Positions 34,161-46,828 of a DNA stretch of 64,000 bases are shown one piece after another. Location of the stretch: assembly GCA_963995505.1 (NCBI GenBank), contig OZ023182.1, positions 1,317,001 through 1,381,000 on the forward strand, written 5' to 3'. Made by a program: the position numbers and the translations under genes. The DNA is from Hypericum androsaemum (Eukaryota; Streptophyta; Magnoliopsida; Malpighiales; Hypericaceae). The notes under the pieces were generated by a model. That model saw only the letters and a program-made list of their open reading frames with translations, was not told the DNA's origin and made no database searches. The stretch's first letter is position 1. The number at the start of each line of letters is the position of its first letter.

Positions 34161-37100
34161 CTACTGTTCTTCTTTTCCATCTGGACTGGATCGCTCGTTT
34201 GTTTTGGAGTGGTAGTACTTGTCCAAGAGCTTCTCGGTGTACTCCCCAAACGTTAGAGAGCGATTTGCCAGCTTTAGCTGAAAATAAAACAGGAAAAAGA
34301 AGTGTCAAACCTTCTAGTTCCAAGAGAGTCAACGGAATTGTTCTTCTGGGCAAGATAAGTCAAAGAAAATACGTAATTCCAAGACCCGATTGAAATAACT
34401 TAGGTACTTATTTGATACTATCCCGTCTATTAAGTGCAATCAGGTTAATGTAAAGCTCAACGTTCCGAACGGATTACTTGGTCTCAAGTCTAATGCATAC
34501 CTCTCTGTGGATGTGCATGTCCTGAGGAAAATTAAGCAGTTCATCCCTACAAAACACAGAGAGGATTAAATGTATTGTCAGTGGAAAAGTAAAGAGCTTC
34601 TAGATATGTCAACACTCCCAAAGCAAACCAAGTCAAGAAGAGAGTAGGTAGGCAAGCAACTTTTGGGTTTAAAGGCTACCACTAATCTAGAAGATCATAG
34701 AAAAGTCAAACACTACTTCAGAGACACAAGTATGTACGTGATTGACAAAAAGGGGACGAGACAAATTTACGATTTAATAAAAAAAATAAGCATCCTGTAT
34801 CATAATTGTTTATTTATACTGATGTAATTAAAATTGTGATGTCATGTTTTGGGATCTGTCAGTTTCCGATTAGATGTTTTTAGAACATCTTGGTCAAGAT
34901 CATACCAATCTGGTTGCATGAACAAGGCAAATGAGGATCGGTCAACCCAAGTAGCCTCTGCTCCTCCAGGTGCCTAGAAGGAGGGTTAAGAAAACAAGAT
35001 TTGTCACTTCATGCAATGACTTGAAAAACTGAAGTTCGCTAGTAAGCGTGTAAAAAGGTGAGAGCTAGTAATCCATGCTCAAATTTCAGTCGCTACCAGC
35101 GGATGCCAAATTATGACAGTTCAATATAAAGCACGAACGGAGTAACATATAATTCACTAATGAACAATAAACTGCCATCTAACAAAGAACATGGAAATTG
35201 TGGCAAGGTCACAAAATCAACCTGCAGAAACATACCCGAACGCAGTGTGGGGTTGCGCAAAGATAACCTCTTGACATGATTTCAGTTGTTTCTCCAACTT
35301 GGTAGGCAATTTCATCCTCTCCAAAGACAACCTATATCATGAGAAACATGCCAAGTTATGAAGATGGATATCAGGAAAAGAAATTTCAGAGGATAAATCG
35401 GATAGCAGGAAATGTACTTCAACTAAGCCTAGACGCAATCATCCCGTAATAACCATTGATGTACAGTCTGTTCAACGACTCACTACAATGATGAATTCTT
35501 TGGCCAGATACTGCCCCAGACAGGGTCCTTGGTCAATCGAACTATCAAGTAAATTGCAATCACATAAGCCTTCCATGAGGCAAAGGAAACTGAATTGACA
35601 CTGAGGAGCACCAAGCAAGATCCGATCATAACTACTTTGAAACAAGTTGATAAATCATGAGTTTTGTATCGGAATACTATACTTTTACTATTTGATCAGA
35701 TCGTGTTCTAACATAAAGGCCGGCATCACTATCCGGGCAAGGTAATTCAGCGCCATCTCTCTTAAACATGGCACACGTGAGACCTACATGTTGAATTCAA
35801 TAGAATCAGATACGAATTGAAATTCAAGCATCGGTTTAGATAATTAAGGAAAAAAAATAGCAAATATATATTGGCTTATCCAATCACTAGAAAAATTCAA
35901 ACACAATCATGAAATAAGTTAATTGAATAGGCCAAAGTGAGTTAAAAGGATAATTAAAATAACATAAGTTTCAAACGTGGCATATCAGGCCAGAACCCAC
36001 TGCCAAGCAAAACAAATGATTATCATGCTTCGGTTGGATCAAACTCAGATTCAAAAGGATATATTACCTGTCAATGACCCATGATCTGTGTGCCAACCAC
36101 ACCAACAAGATGTAGTCTCACCATCTTGGGCAGGAAGCCTGCACATCATTTAAATAATAATTGTAAGAACCAGATGCGGTAAGTCAAAACACTATCACTA
36201 ATGTAATCACGGCGATGAGAACGGAAAAATCATGATATCTTTGAAACTCCAAATCAAAGGACCACCAGTTCAAACTGGAGAATATGCCAGGTAGCCAGTT
36301 TAGCTAGCGCAACACAGCAATGCTCAAAATATAACCACGGTGATGTCCTTCATCCATCAGGAGCATCTCAAACCCCCGGACAATTTGTGTATGGACATTA
36401 TGATTCAGAGGTCTCTACAAAGAAAAAAGGAGTATTTTGTTGTCGGGGTTTATATCCATTAAGATGGTAAAGGCCAATCTTATGGGAAAATTGTGGTTCT
36501 GAATATAACTTCAACTTAGACTTAACCTTTGTGCAGATGTTGAAGTTGGAGCCTACAGTCCTTATTGAAATATAGTCATGTGAAACAATGGAGAGTAGCA
36601 GATAAGCAAGTCTTATACAACCAAGTCTTATTTTAATGAACAAGGGGACTCAGATGCCAAATAACGCAGAAACGCAATGTCTTTAAACAAAATTCTACAA
36701 ATTCCATAGGAGAAAATATTTATCTCGAGAAGCGGACAAAAATTTGAAACTGAACAAATTACCTTTGTGTAGGAAAATAGTGAAGCAGCCGGCCTTTGTG
36801 ACACCGAGAGCGAAGAAGAATCTGTTGAAGGCCTTCACTGTCATTAAATTTCATTCCTCTGGATACTGCCAAAAAATCATCAGGTGGAAAGTGAGCTTGA
36901 AATAAGTCCAACAAGCTCAGGTATCCCTAAATGGTACTTCTGGGCTCAAACCTGGCACCCTTGTTCACAGAAAATGAGTATGGAACCGCAGAGAAAACAA
37001 CATTTTTACACAGAATGCAAATGTAATGGATTATACGCAGATGAGTCAGGGACACATGAAGCACTCATGATGACTTGCATTCAGTGTCCCTCACTCAACG

Positions 37101-39938
37101 AAGGGAAAGTTTCTAAATCAACATTCAGAGACAAATCCCAGCATCCAGTCACAAAGTTCAACCTAAATGCTTTCCCAAATCGACATTGGAAAATAATTGC
37201 AACCCCAGCTCCTTCAAGATCTTCAAGCAAATCTTTAAACCTTAAATTCTTTTTCTCCATAACCAGATCAATCTTACAGATTGTGGACGTTAACATTAGA
37301 TCCAAGAGTAGCATGGAAAGTTCACCAATTACAAGCAATATGGATGCTTGAAAGTCCATACTTTACCATATAAATCACAATGATAGGCAAGCATCAAGCC
37401 AACATCATGGATCAGCTTTCCCAATGCTTTAAAAGCTACAAAAATTGAGAATTCTGGTTTAGCAACTTCGCACCTCAACAGAAAATAAGCAAAAAAAATT
37501 CAAAAATTTATTGCATTCACAGCAGATAATGAAACCATCATGCTGCATACACTTGGCACCACGTCATACAAATGAAAAGTAATCAAACAAGATGAGCTAC
37601 GAAGAATCTAGTAGCAGCGAAGGCATTACCATTAATATTACTTTTCAAACCCAATAAAACTCGTGAAAAATACATTAGTGGTTCTTGTAGCATGTAAGAT
37701 CTTCAGCTTTTTGGTACACCATGCACAGCAGCTTGAAATTTGAAAAATGCCCAGTTCGTGATTTACATATAACAATGAAAGAAACTCAAAAAATAGCACA
37801 GCATCATCCGATTCAAACAGGTTACAAGAGTGAGTTATCCGCACCGTGTAAAAACCACCACGAAAGTTGCAGAGGATTGAGGAACAATTTAGAAAACAAC
37901 AGTATGCTAAAAGTTGGCATGATAAGGAACATAAAGTGTACCGGATTCCAGTTCTGGCAGAGCACTACGAGGCCATATGTTTGATCCACAATAAGATGGA
38001 TACCTGAAATCCAAGACAAGTAAAACTTATTACCAAAGCAAATATCCATTCTGCAAGGTACCTTTTGTCACCTAATGAAATCCTAATGACCTAAGATTTA
38101 TCTTCTGAAATGATAAGAAACAGAAGCAGGAATCATTAAGTTATCACGAAGTTTACCGTTGCTTTAAATGGGCATCAGTTGTAGGCACATCTAATATTGG
38201 ATTCGCATAATAGGAGCCTTTCAGCAGATCTGCACAAGGAAAAGAGGATTGGCTACAATGTCTCAATCAAAAGGAAACCCTGAAACTTAATTCCATGAGA
38301 TCTCCTAAGAAGTCTGCACTCACCATTTTATCTAAACAGGATTAAGAAAAAACAATGATTTTCATTGCAATAATGGAAGCCAAGTTCCAGCCCATCAGCG
38401 CATTCAAGACATTTTGGGAGCGGAAGAAAGGATGAAATACAAATCATTCACATTCCAGACATATGTTACGCTCATTAAGGAGCTCTTTAGGACAGAGGAT
38501 TTGAATTCCTGTCAGATTTTGCTAATACAAACCATTCAAATTTGATTTTCCTCACTTTCAGTTGGATGTTTTTCTATGCTTTATGCAAAAGGAGTTTCTG
38601 TCGAGGGGACAGTAGGCACATAAAGATGAGATGCAACTATATTCTGTTGCAATATAGTTCAGCAAAGTAATCATAATCACCTTCCTTTATAAAAAGGTAA
38701 TTTTCAAATCACCTCAATGATGAATGAACATACAGCTTCTAGTCCTAGAAATATCCGTAAAGTTATACCGACATCAGATTACTTGTTTGCAATAGTCAAA
38801 GAGCGAACGATGGAAGTTATCATACCTGGCTTCCCAGATTCAAGCTTTTCTTTCCCATGACTCCATCCAAAGTTATACCTAAGAATTGACAGGGATAAAC
38901 CAAAGTGAATCGCTGAAATAAGTCTGAAATTTTGCAAGAAAACGCTTGTCTTCCGGAATGAAGGAACTTAAGTGGAGACCACAGATGATAATGTTCCATT
39001 GCATTAAGGTAAGGTTTGGGCCATTAAGTATGACATAGCATCAAACAGAGAAGAAAATCAAATTTAACAATTTCATCACCAGTACACCACATCGCACATG
39101 CAAGAGCAATGAGATGCCATTCATGAGTCCTCTGGGACAGCTCAAGGGAGACTCAAGACGCAGAGGAAAGAAGCAGAACTACCTACTGCTCGGATCTTCA
39201 AGCTCCTTCTTAACCTCTTCAGGAAGGCTTGCTAATCTGCATAAAACCTCGTGAGTGATAACGCTCCTCAACACAAGCCCGTCGCATTTAACTTGCTCCA
39301 AACGGTCACTGGCCATATGCAACCACAACAATCAAGAACTATTCGGGAAGTAGCTCGGGAGGTTATACCTGGAGGACAGATGCAGGAGGTCCCGCCGCAA
39401 CGAAGGGTATCCTGGCACCTAAATTGATAAAAGAAATCAATTAACCAGATGGAGTTGGTCGATTATTCTCTCAGACCAAAGAACGTCTTCGAGTTCATTG
39501 AAAATGATTTTTCCAACAATCAAGTAAAACGGTTAAAGGTGAGTGAGTCGTTCTCAACTCACAATCCTTACAACTGCTAATTCTAGCCTACAAAACACAA
39601 AGAAATATTGAAAAGAGGGAAAAAAACACATTAATTAGGGGAAAAAAAGGAATGAACCGAAGAGCTTCGAAGCGTACGTCGGTTACAGAGAGAATCCCGA
39701 GCCCGTCCGGTCCAAAACCTTCCTCTATCTTCCCCGACAGGTCTAACTGCTTCTCCTATAACCAAGACCACAAAAGCAATTACATTTAAACATATATAAA
39801 ATCAACCGCTAAATATGGCGATCGGTCTTCGAAGTATATATCACTCGGAAAAGAGGCTCGTGTATTTACCTGGAGGTCGGAGTAGGGAATCGTGACGGTG
39901 CGAAGCGTGAGGAAGGAGGAAGGAGACGAGAACGACAT
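34161..39938 (-). CDS. 2-oxoglutarate/Fe(II)-dependent oxygenase-like protein, 15 exons, 369 aa
   Basis: Probably a non-haem iron oxygenase using 2-oxoglutarate; the substrate is unknown. Exons: 39938-39870, 39755-39678, 39418-39369, 39236-39183, 38878-38826, 38229-38157, 38003-37942, 37435-37367, 36865-36763, 36138-36068, 35783-35683, 35331-35236, 34973-34906, 34546-34501 and 34277-34161. All junctions are in phase and sum to 370 codons. The N terminus is MSFSSPSSFLTLRTVTIPYS. The iron ligands appear to be the HTD of CGWHTDHGSLTGL and the His of LCATPHCVR. An RSS in VDRSSFALFMQPDW fits the RxS motif that binds 2-oxoglutarate. The many tiny exons differ from the 2-4 exons of typical plant DOXC enzymes and suggest a conserved single-copy gene of the isopenicillin-N-synthase-like fold. 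No transit peptide is obvious. Confidence 0.85.
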
Positions 39939-40639
39939 CGTTTGCCCGCGACCCGAACCCGGTTGAATCCGATTCGAGCGGCACGGTTAACTAGAGGTTT
40001 GGTCTCGAGTGGTACGGAAGAGTGAGGTCGACGAGTAGTTCGCTAATTATGGCCTTTTTAACTTTTCTGATACACAGTGATCATCGAATCAAATAATAAT
40101 AAATGTGGTATCGATTTACGGCGCGATTAATTAATTTTGGGGCTGGAAATTTGGCGGTTACCTATAAAAGAGGCGAAATCTGTTCGAGGTATTTTTTACT
40201 TTTTTATTAAACTCGAATATTAACTGATGAATCATGAATGTGGTATCATCTGATGTTATTTAGGAACTAGGATAGATTTTCTTTAAAATGTATTTTTTAT
40301 TTAAAATATTTAATCTATGTTCCAAAAAATCAAAAAATTATATTACTAATAATATTAAACATGATATAATGATATTTAATCTAACGGAACAAAACTTGTA
40401 CAAATTCGTGGATGTTCAATGTCCAAACCTTGATAAGTGTAATAATGGTGTCAAATTTTATAATTAAAAAAATGAGGTATTTTAGATCCCAGAAATAAAC
40501 ATATTTTATAAAAATATTAGAAATATGAGAATATGAAATAAAATCTTGGAAAAAAGGATAACAGATAATTCATAGAACTCTCAAAACATAATAAATTCTT
40601 GGATAAAACTTACCTAAATTTGACATGAAATTGCATTCT
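39939..40639. other. Oxygenase promoter region and AT-rich spacer
   Basis: The first 100 bp are GC-rich and likely contain the 5' UTR and promoter of the oxygenase gene. The remainder is AT-rich without recognised genes or repeats. Confidence 0.35.
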
Positions 40640-41400
40640 ACAGTCTTATTCAAGCAGAAATCAGCTGGAGGATCCAATTAGGAGAAAGAAGGATTGTTTT
40701 AAAAAACGACCCGAAACCCGACCCAGTTGGACGGACTTTTTAATTAAAAAATATTTTTTGAAATTATATATTTTCACATTTACACCCCCACAAATATTTT
40801 TGAAATTATATGTAATATGTATAATCATATTTGTAATATGTATAATCGTATATGTAATCACATTTACACTCTCAAAAATTATCAAATACATGTGCCGGAG
40901 AAAGTTTTTTAATTCTAGAGTTGGAACTTGGAACGAAAAAGGCAAAAAGTAAAGGCTCGATTGTTCACTTTTTGGGGGCAAAACCTAACGAACCGAAATT
41001 TTTTGGGTCATTTTTTTAGTCCAACCATTCGGTCCGACCAAAAAAAGTTTAGTTCTTTAGGTTGGCGTCCTAACCTGATTTTTTGAGACGTTAAACCTTC
41101 TGATTCATTGTCCGACTGGTCGGACTGCATCTTTAAAAACAATGGAAAGATGTTTCAGTTCTGTGTAGTTTTTAAAAATATTTTTTTTACACAATACGTC
41201 CGTCAATTTATTGTACTCTTGATGTTAGACCAAAATTTAAATAGTTAAAAAATTAATGGTATTTGAAAAAAACCTTTAAACAGTTATACAATATTTATAA
41301 AATTCAACACCATTATATTTCAATATATAAATGTGAGATATTTTAATTAAAAAATAAAATAATTATATTACCAATTCATTTAAGAAAAAAAACTCACAAA
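40640..41400. repeat. Copy A of a dispersed repeat, split by a foldback-like insertion
   Basis: AATCAGCTGGAGGATCCAAT (about 40658) and the later segment 41150-41400 both match 43675-43915, for example ATATATAAATGTGAGATATT here against ATATATAAATGGGAGATATT there. In this copy about 450 bp (roughly 40695-41150) interrupt the match. The insert is bounded by TTGTTTTAAAAAAC and TTTAAAAACAA, roughly inverted, and carries several GGTCGGAC/GTCCGACC-type palindromic words. No coding sequence is present. Confidence 0.5.
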
Positions 41401-41743
41401 TCTCTATGGTTTAATAAGATGTACTAAGAAGTTTGGCAGTTAATAAATTAGTCCATAAATTTTAAGAAATTGAACTCGTTAATTTCTTTAATTAATTTAT
41501 ATCAATTATTATAACATGAAATCACTAAAATATTTTTACGTCACATTAAAATTCGAAAATCATAAAACTTCGCCTCACTGTAAAAAAAAGCAAGCTATCC
41601 AAAGAAAAAACCCGAAGCGTTATTATAGAACCCTAATACCTCTGACCAATTCCATTCTGACAATTGGAGAATCGATTTTACTTCTTCAAACAGTTGATGG
41701 CACGAGGGAGTTGCTTGCGTAAAGTACAAATTATCACTCCCTT
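41401..41743. other. AT-rich spacer
   Basis: AT-rich sequence running up to the Cassandra-type LTR. Only a short accidental reading frame (41516-41722) is open. Nothing was recognised. Confidence 0.3.
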
Positions 41744-42131
41744 TGTAATGCTCCGTGATCCGACCGACTATCTCCACAGACCAACAAAGATCTTTTCTAG
41801 CGTATTTTGTCCTCACTTGCACGCATCCCAAAAATTTCTCAGGATGTCACTCATCCTGATCCTACTCCAGGTCAAGCACGTTTAATATTGGAATTCTCTC
41901 ATAATGTGTGCCAGAAAAGAAGGTGCACCTTGTTGACATGGATAATACCAGTCAAATCACTTAAGGCCTTTCAGACATAACATTTCGTATATGGGGTATC
42001 ACATTCACCCCTCCTTAGATACGCGACGTCGTCGTCGCGCCAGAATCAGAAAATCCCAAAATTCTTCGTATTCGGGTGTGTTCGATCCTCGAACCACACC
42101 ATACTAGCCAAGATATTACTCTGATACCATT
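41744..42131 (-). mobile_element. Cassandra-type TRIM: one LTR plus internal region with PBS, minus orientation
   Basis: 41744-42003 is a 260-bp LTR (TGTAATGCTCC ... GGTATCACA) homologous to the Cassandra LTRs at 55058-55659. On the minus strand, 41818-41883 contains a 5S-rRNA-like domain (AACGTGCTTGACC, GAGTAGGATCAGGATGAGTG), the hallmark of Cassandra. 42004-42118 is the internal segment, beginning with a polypurine tract on the minus strand. A primer-binding site TGGTATCAGAG, complementary to initiator Met-tRNA, lies at 42119-42129 (minus). Where a second Cassandra LTR should follow, an unrelated LTR-like sequence begins at 42132. Confidence 0.82.
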
Positions 42132-43320
42132 TGTGTTGTCACACCTCGGAAAGTAGGCATGTCAACCACAGCGTAAATTTCTCCCGTAAGGATAACTTTA
42201 TTTCTCAAATTCAAATAGATCCAAAATTTGAAACATAATCAACTTAAGTTCAATAGAAAAACATATTGTTTCAAATTGTCTAGGGATGCATGACCTCGCC
42301 ACGAATCCTCGCTCTCGATCCGTCCCTGAAGTATCTGAAACAAAAATGCGTATTTTGATGAGATACACAACTCAGTAAGCCGAAGATAACAATACAGTCA
42401 TATCAATAACATATAATCACACAACAATACAGTCATATCAGACTCTAAGCATATAACAGATGCAACTCTGGAGTTTCACTATCGGGATCCCGTTTGTCAC
42501 AGTAGATACTTGTCTCGTTATGGAACACAGAAATGAAACAAGCTCTCGCCACGGGGCGCAGATATCTCGATCACTCGCGTAGAGTACAAAATCCATACAG
42601 AACTCTACGGGTACAGTAGTGAGGGGATAACCCGACCAGTACAGTATTCAGTGCAAGGTCCATAAGGGCAGGTCAAACATAATCAGACATATATTAATAC
42701 TGTACAGATTTCAGAAGCTAACATGTTTCAGATACAATTACAGAATTCGGGTACAAATATTGATTTTATACGAACAGTCAAACAAATCAAATTCAAATAC
42801 AGAACACAAGGCAGATTACAAATCACGCATCATTTGACATATAAAGCATACACAAGAAATATTCGGGACATGTACATGAATTACACAGGGCTTATACGGT
42901 CCATATACGGACAGAACATACGACGCAAATACACGTACGAATCGGTACTATTTTATACAGAGATTCGACTTACCTCACCTCGCACTCAGTTAATTCAGGT
43001 ATCCACTAATCTCCGATGTTTCCTTCGGATTCCTACAGGTTCTTTTGGATTATTAATATCAGTCTAATAATCTGAAGCGGGAAAATCACCATATTCGTGA
43101 TGGACGACTTACCCTAACGTCTCGAGGTGCAAAGTCAAAGTCACCCCCGTCACATGGCTCGCCCGGATCAGTCTCTCCGCCTATTAAGAGACAAAAATAA
43201 AATTTCAGAGAGTGATAATCGTAGGGTTTTGTCACTCCTCCTTATATAGGCACGACCCTAGGATTTTCAATTGACAAATTACAGAATAGTACCTGGTAAA
43301 TTATAATTCAATCTCCCACC
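42132..43320 (-). mobile_element. Unrelated LTR-like sequence abutting the Cassandra primer-binding site
   Basis: Read on the minus strand, this ends GGTGTGACAACACA two bases before the Cassandra PBS, exactly where a 5' LTR would end. A minus-strand TATA motif, CCTATATAAGG, lies near 43240, suggesting a promoter-bearing LTR of about 1.2 kb. It shares word order with the fragment at 7530-8660 (TCTGAAAC, AACTCAGTAAG, GTAATTT beside the TATA). No gag or pol is present. The right boundary is approximate and no target-site duplication was found. Confidence 0.5.
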
Positions 43321-43674
43321 AGTTTTTAAATTTTTCTTTTTAATTTTTTGGTCTTTACACTTATACTCCTAAAAAAACGTATGGATTAAAGTTAAAGGTT
43401 CATAACATGGGAAAAGCTTGACCGAATGATACTTGAACTAGTCTAATTCAAAGGCGTAAATGATTTGACGGAGGTTCATGATTCAAACTGTGATAAAGTG
43501 GTATAAAATTTACCTTTCAAAAAAGTTTATAACATGAAATCCAAAAAAAAAAAGAATCATAACCCATCCATATGACATTAAATTGGTATCTATGGGTGTG
43601 AAATTAGTCCAAATTGTCTTAAAGAGGGGTATTTTATTTGGAGTTTAGGGTTCTTTGATATAGACTTATAATGT
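43321..43674. other. AT-rich spacer
   Basis: AT-rich DNA between the LTR-like sequence and repeat copy B. No gene or clear element was recognised. Confidence 0.3.
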
Positions 43675-43915
43675 TCAAGGAAAAATCAGCTGGAGGATAC
43701 ATTTAGAAGAGAGAAGTTTCGATTTTGTATAGTTTTTTTAAATATAAAATTTTACACTGTAACTTATAATGTTCGACCAAATTTCTTTTGACAATTTTTT
43801 AAATAGTTATAGAATTGTAGTTGGATAAAATTTGTACAACATTTATTTTATATCGTCATTTTTTAATATATAAATGGGAGATATTTAAATAAAAATAAAA
43901 TGATTTGATTATTAA
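43675..43915. repeat. Copy B of the dispersed repeat
   Basis: An uninterrupted counterpart of 40640-41400, in the same orientation. Shared landmarks are AATCAGCTGGAGGATACAT, TTAAATAGTTATAGAAT and the AATATATAAATGGGAGATAT block. It ends just upstream of the Nudix gene promoter. Confidence 0.5.
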
Positions 43916-44102
43916 TTAACCTTAGGTACGAGCGAAGGGAACTAAGAGGATATTGGTGGATAGATTTGGTGGGAAATAGACTAGTCCCGAAGAATCCGTG
44001 CTACGACGTCGTGTTGGCATTTCCTTGGGCATTCCCCGGTTTCCGTTCCGTTCGAAACATCACGCCAACACTCCCCCAAGTCCAAATTCCCAACTACCTC
44101 TA

Positions 44103-46828
44103 ATGGCAATGACCTCAACTTCCCACCACCGTCTCCTCCCCCGCAGATTCCTTCCATTTCCCCGCTCCTCCGGTTCCTCAGTCCGCTTGCTCCCAGCCCG
44201 CGTACTCTCCACCGCCGCCTCCGCCACAAGCACGAGCTCCGCTATCACCTGGGACGACGTCGCTCGGGCCTCCCGCCACCCCTCCTCCGACCTCTCCGGA
44301 TTCTTCGACAAGATCAACTCCTGCAACCGAGGCTCCGTACTCTCTCCCTCTCTCTATCTCCCCCTTCTTGCGATCAACTAAACGACCGGTCGCGCGAGCG
44401 TTCTAACCTCAGGTATTTGGGGAATCCTCGCAGGAATTCCAGGGCGATTTTGTCCAGTTCCGCGTCGAGGATCAGCTCGTTGGATACGTTCACCACCGGT
44501 TAGATCACAAATTCAAACCTCTTCTGTTTTCCTCTTTTCAACCTGACCTAAAAACTTTGGGGAATTCGGTTATTCCAGGTTCGTTGACCACTTGAGGAAG
44601 TTCGACGATGTATTTGACTTCCCAGGCCCATCCGTTGCCTTGCGCGAGACGCTGAGGACCGCGGAGGACCGGACCAGGGCCCTCGATGACGTTATCAAGT
44701 GGTTGGCGGGACAGGAAGATGGAGGTGTAGCTGGTGGAAAGCTGATCCCAGGTCTAAGGAATGAGGTACACCCTTTTTCTTCTTCCGAAGCTTTTATGTG
44801 TTTGGACTGGACTTAGTTTTAGAGAGTAAGACAGGAGATTTGTGGAGGTATCTGGAAAGCATAACATTGGAAGAATAATTAGTTACCTGTTTCCGACTTA
44901 AATGTAATTTTGCATCACTCTCCTCGAACTTGAATTAATATGTAACCTTCTATTTCGGTATGTAACACTTTGTTATACTTCTATCCAGATAAAGCTGTTT
45001 GACTTTGACCTCCCTCGATATCCCCTTGCCACACTCTCTCCTCACTTTCATCTGAATAATATGTTATGTGATTATACCGTCTGGTTGGTTTGGTTATACC
45101 CACATAGATGTCGCTCGCTCCACTGTTAGTTGGTGTGTTTCCTTGGTTTGGGTGAGCTGTTGAATGAGTTTGTGGTGATCAAATTATAATCTACTGCAGA
45201 AGTACCCAGTGACGTCATCATTTGGCACGCCGCCTTATTTCTCTCTTGAACGTGCTGCTGCTCCTTTCTTTGGGATTAAGGTAAGCGATGCACGGATTGG
45301 GTTGGTTGGTGGGAGACTTTTAAGGCACTGAATCCCGTTGGGTTTCCCGGTTTGTTTGGCTTTGTGAAGGCTTATGGTGTACATATGAATGGCTTTGTTG
45401 AGCGGGACGGGAAGAAGTTTTTATGGATAGCGAAAAGGAGTGCTACCAAACCGACTTACCCAGGAATGCTCGACCATCTTGTTGCTGGAGGGCTGGTATG
45501 TATGTACGAGGAGCTCTTTTATCTCTGCTTTCCGAACTTTCTTCGAGTTTGTGGGGTTTGCTTGAACTTGACTATGATTTCCTTGCTAAGTTTGTCGCAT
45601 GAACAACATGGCAGACTTGAATGCTTTAGCCATTGCTTCGTATTTTCTTCTTAAAAAGTCTAGTTTTCGGTAACACTTGTACTAGGTGAAATTTGAATTT
45701 GAACTTCAGTCATGCTGCTGTAGAGTGTGGTAATCCGCTGATTTTATCCAAATGTGGCAGAATTAGAGTACAAGTCTTTAGGCCTGATCTAAATCTTGAT
45801 TGCAATGGAAAAATTAGAGGCAAGCGGACCATAGCAACAATTTCTAGTTGTCTCAAAGCATTCCTGTCATTCTTTTGGAGAAACATTGCAACCAGATATT
45901 AGTATCTCCAATTTGCTGCCATATAATTCTGACTGAAACTGCCATCTGATCTCAAACTTTTGCTGGGACAATGGCAGCCTCATGGAATCTCTTGTCAGGA
46001 TAATATGATTAAGGAATGCGAAGAGGAAGCCGGGATACCTGTTTCTCTAGCACGTGAGTAAGTATTCTGTCACACGTGGTGATTGAATAAGGAATGTTTG
46101 TGAAAATGTTAAATATGTCTCTGCCTTGTAGTTGCAAGTTGTAATCACCTCGTGCAATTTTGTTTATTTGCTGCCTTGCATTTTGATAACCTCGTAGATT
46201 ATTGTGTCTCGTGCAGGGCCAAGCCTGTTGGTGCTGTTTCTTACATGGACATTAATGGTTATGCGTACAAGAGAGACGTTCTTTTCTGTTATGACTTGAA
46301 ACTTCCAGCGGGTTTCGTGCCCAAGAATGTTGGTACGCTGTCAAAGCCTGTTGGTCTTGTAACTCTTGTCCTGAGGCTCACATTTTACTCTTCACATTCT
46401 AAAGCTGGAGTTCTTGTAACTCTTCACATTCGTGACAGCAAAAAGAGCCGGTGTTCTTTGGACTCATAACATGAGGATTGTTCATTGAATTTCTCGAGTA
46501 TATCCATTCCTCATTCAAATCTTTGCTGCATGTGGCAGATGGTGAGGTTGAAAGCTTCAAGCTGATCCCGGTGTCAGATGTTGCCAATGTTATCCGCCAG
46601 ACTCACTATTTCAAAGCAAATTGCAACCTCGTGATCATTGACTTTCTATTTCGGCATGGGTATGTCATCTTCTTTACCGTTGCTCCATGTATCGCTCAAA
46701 TTAAAAGAATCATATCTTGTGCATCCTTTCGGAAGCCTAACTCACGCGCTTACAACAGGTACATTACTCCAGATTCCTATGGTTACTTGCATCTCCTAGA
46801 GAGTTTAAGATGTGGAGATTGCTCCTGA
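44103..46828 (+). CDS. Chloroplast-type Nudix hydrolase (NUDT20/24 group, DUF4743 plus Nudix), 359 aa
   Basis: Plastid-targeted Nudix enzyme of the Tnr3-like group, members of which act on damaged or oxidised thiamin diphosphate. Nine exons: 44103-44336, 44434-44498, 44579-44765, 45200-45280, 45370-45495, 45978-46057, 46217-46332, 46539-46659 and 46759-46828; they total 360 codons. The N terminus is Ser/Arg/Ala-rich without acids, a typical transit peptide. A DUF4743 region (FQVxDQLVGYV-type sequence, here FRVEDQLVGYVHHR) follows, then the Nudix domain starting FGIKAYGVHMNGFV. The Nudix box is GGLPHGISCQDNMIKECEEE followed by AGI: the EE pair is intact, the usual Arg is Lys and the first Glu is Ile, as I recall for this subgroup. 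The upstream open frame to 43998 begins with GTG, so the first real ATG is 44103. Confidence 0.92.

Noticed and set aside
43998..44102. N-terminal extension of the Nudix protein
   Set aside because: The open frame begins with GTG, not ATG; the first ATG (44103) gives a standard transit peptide.
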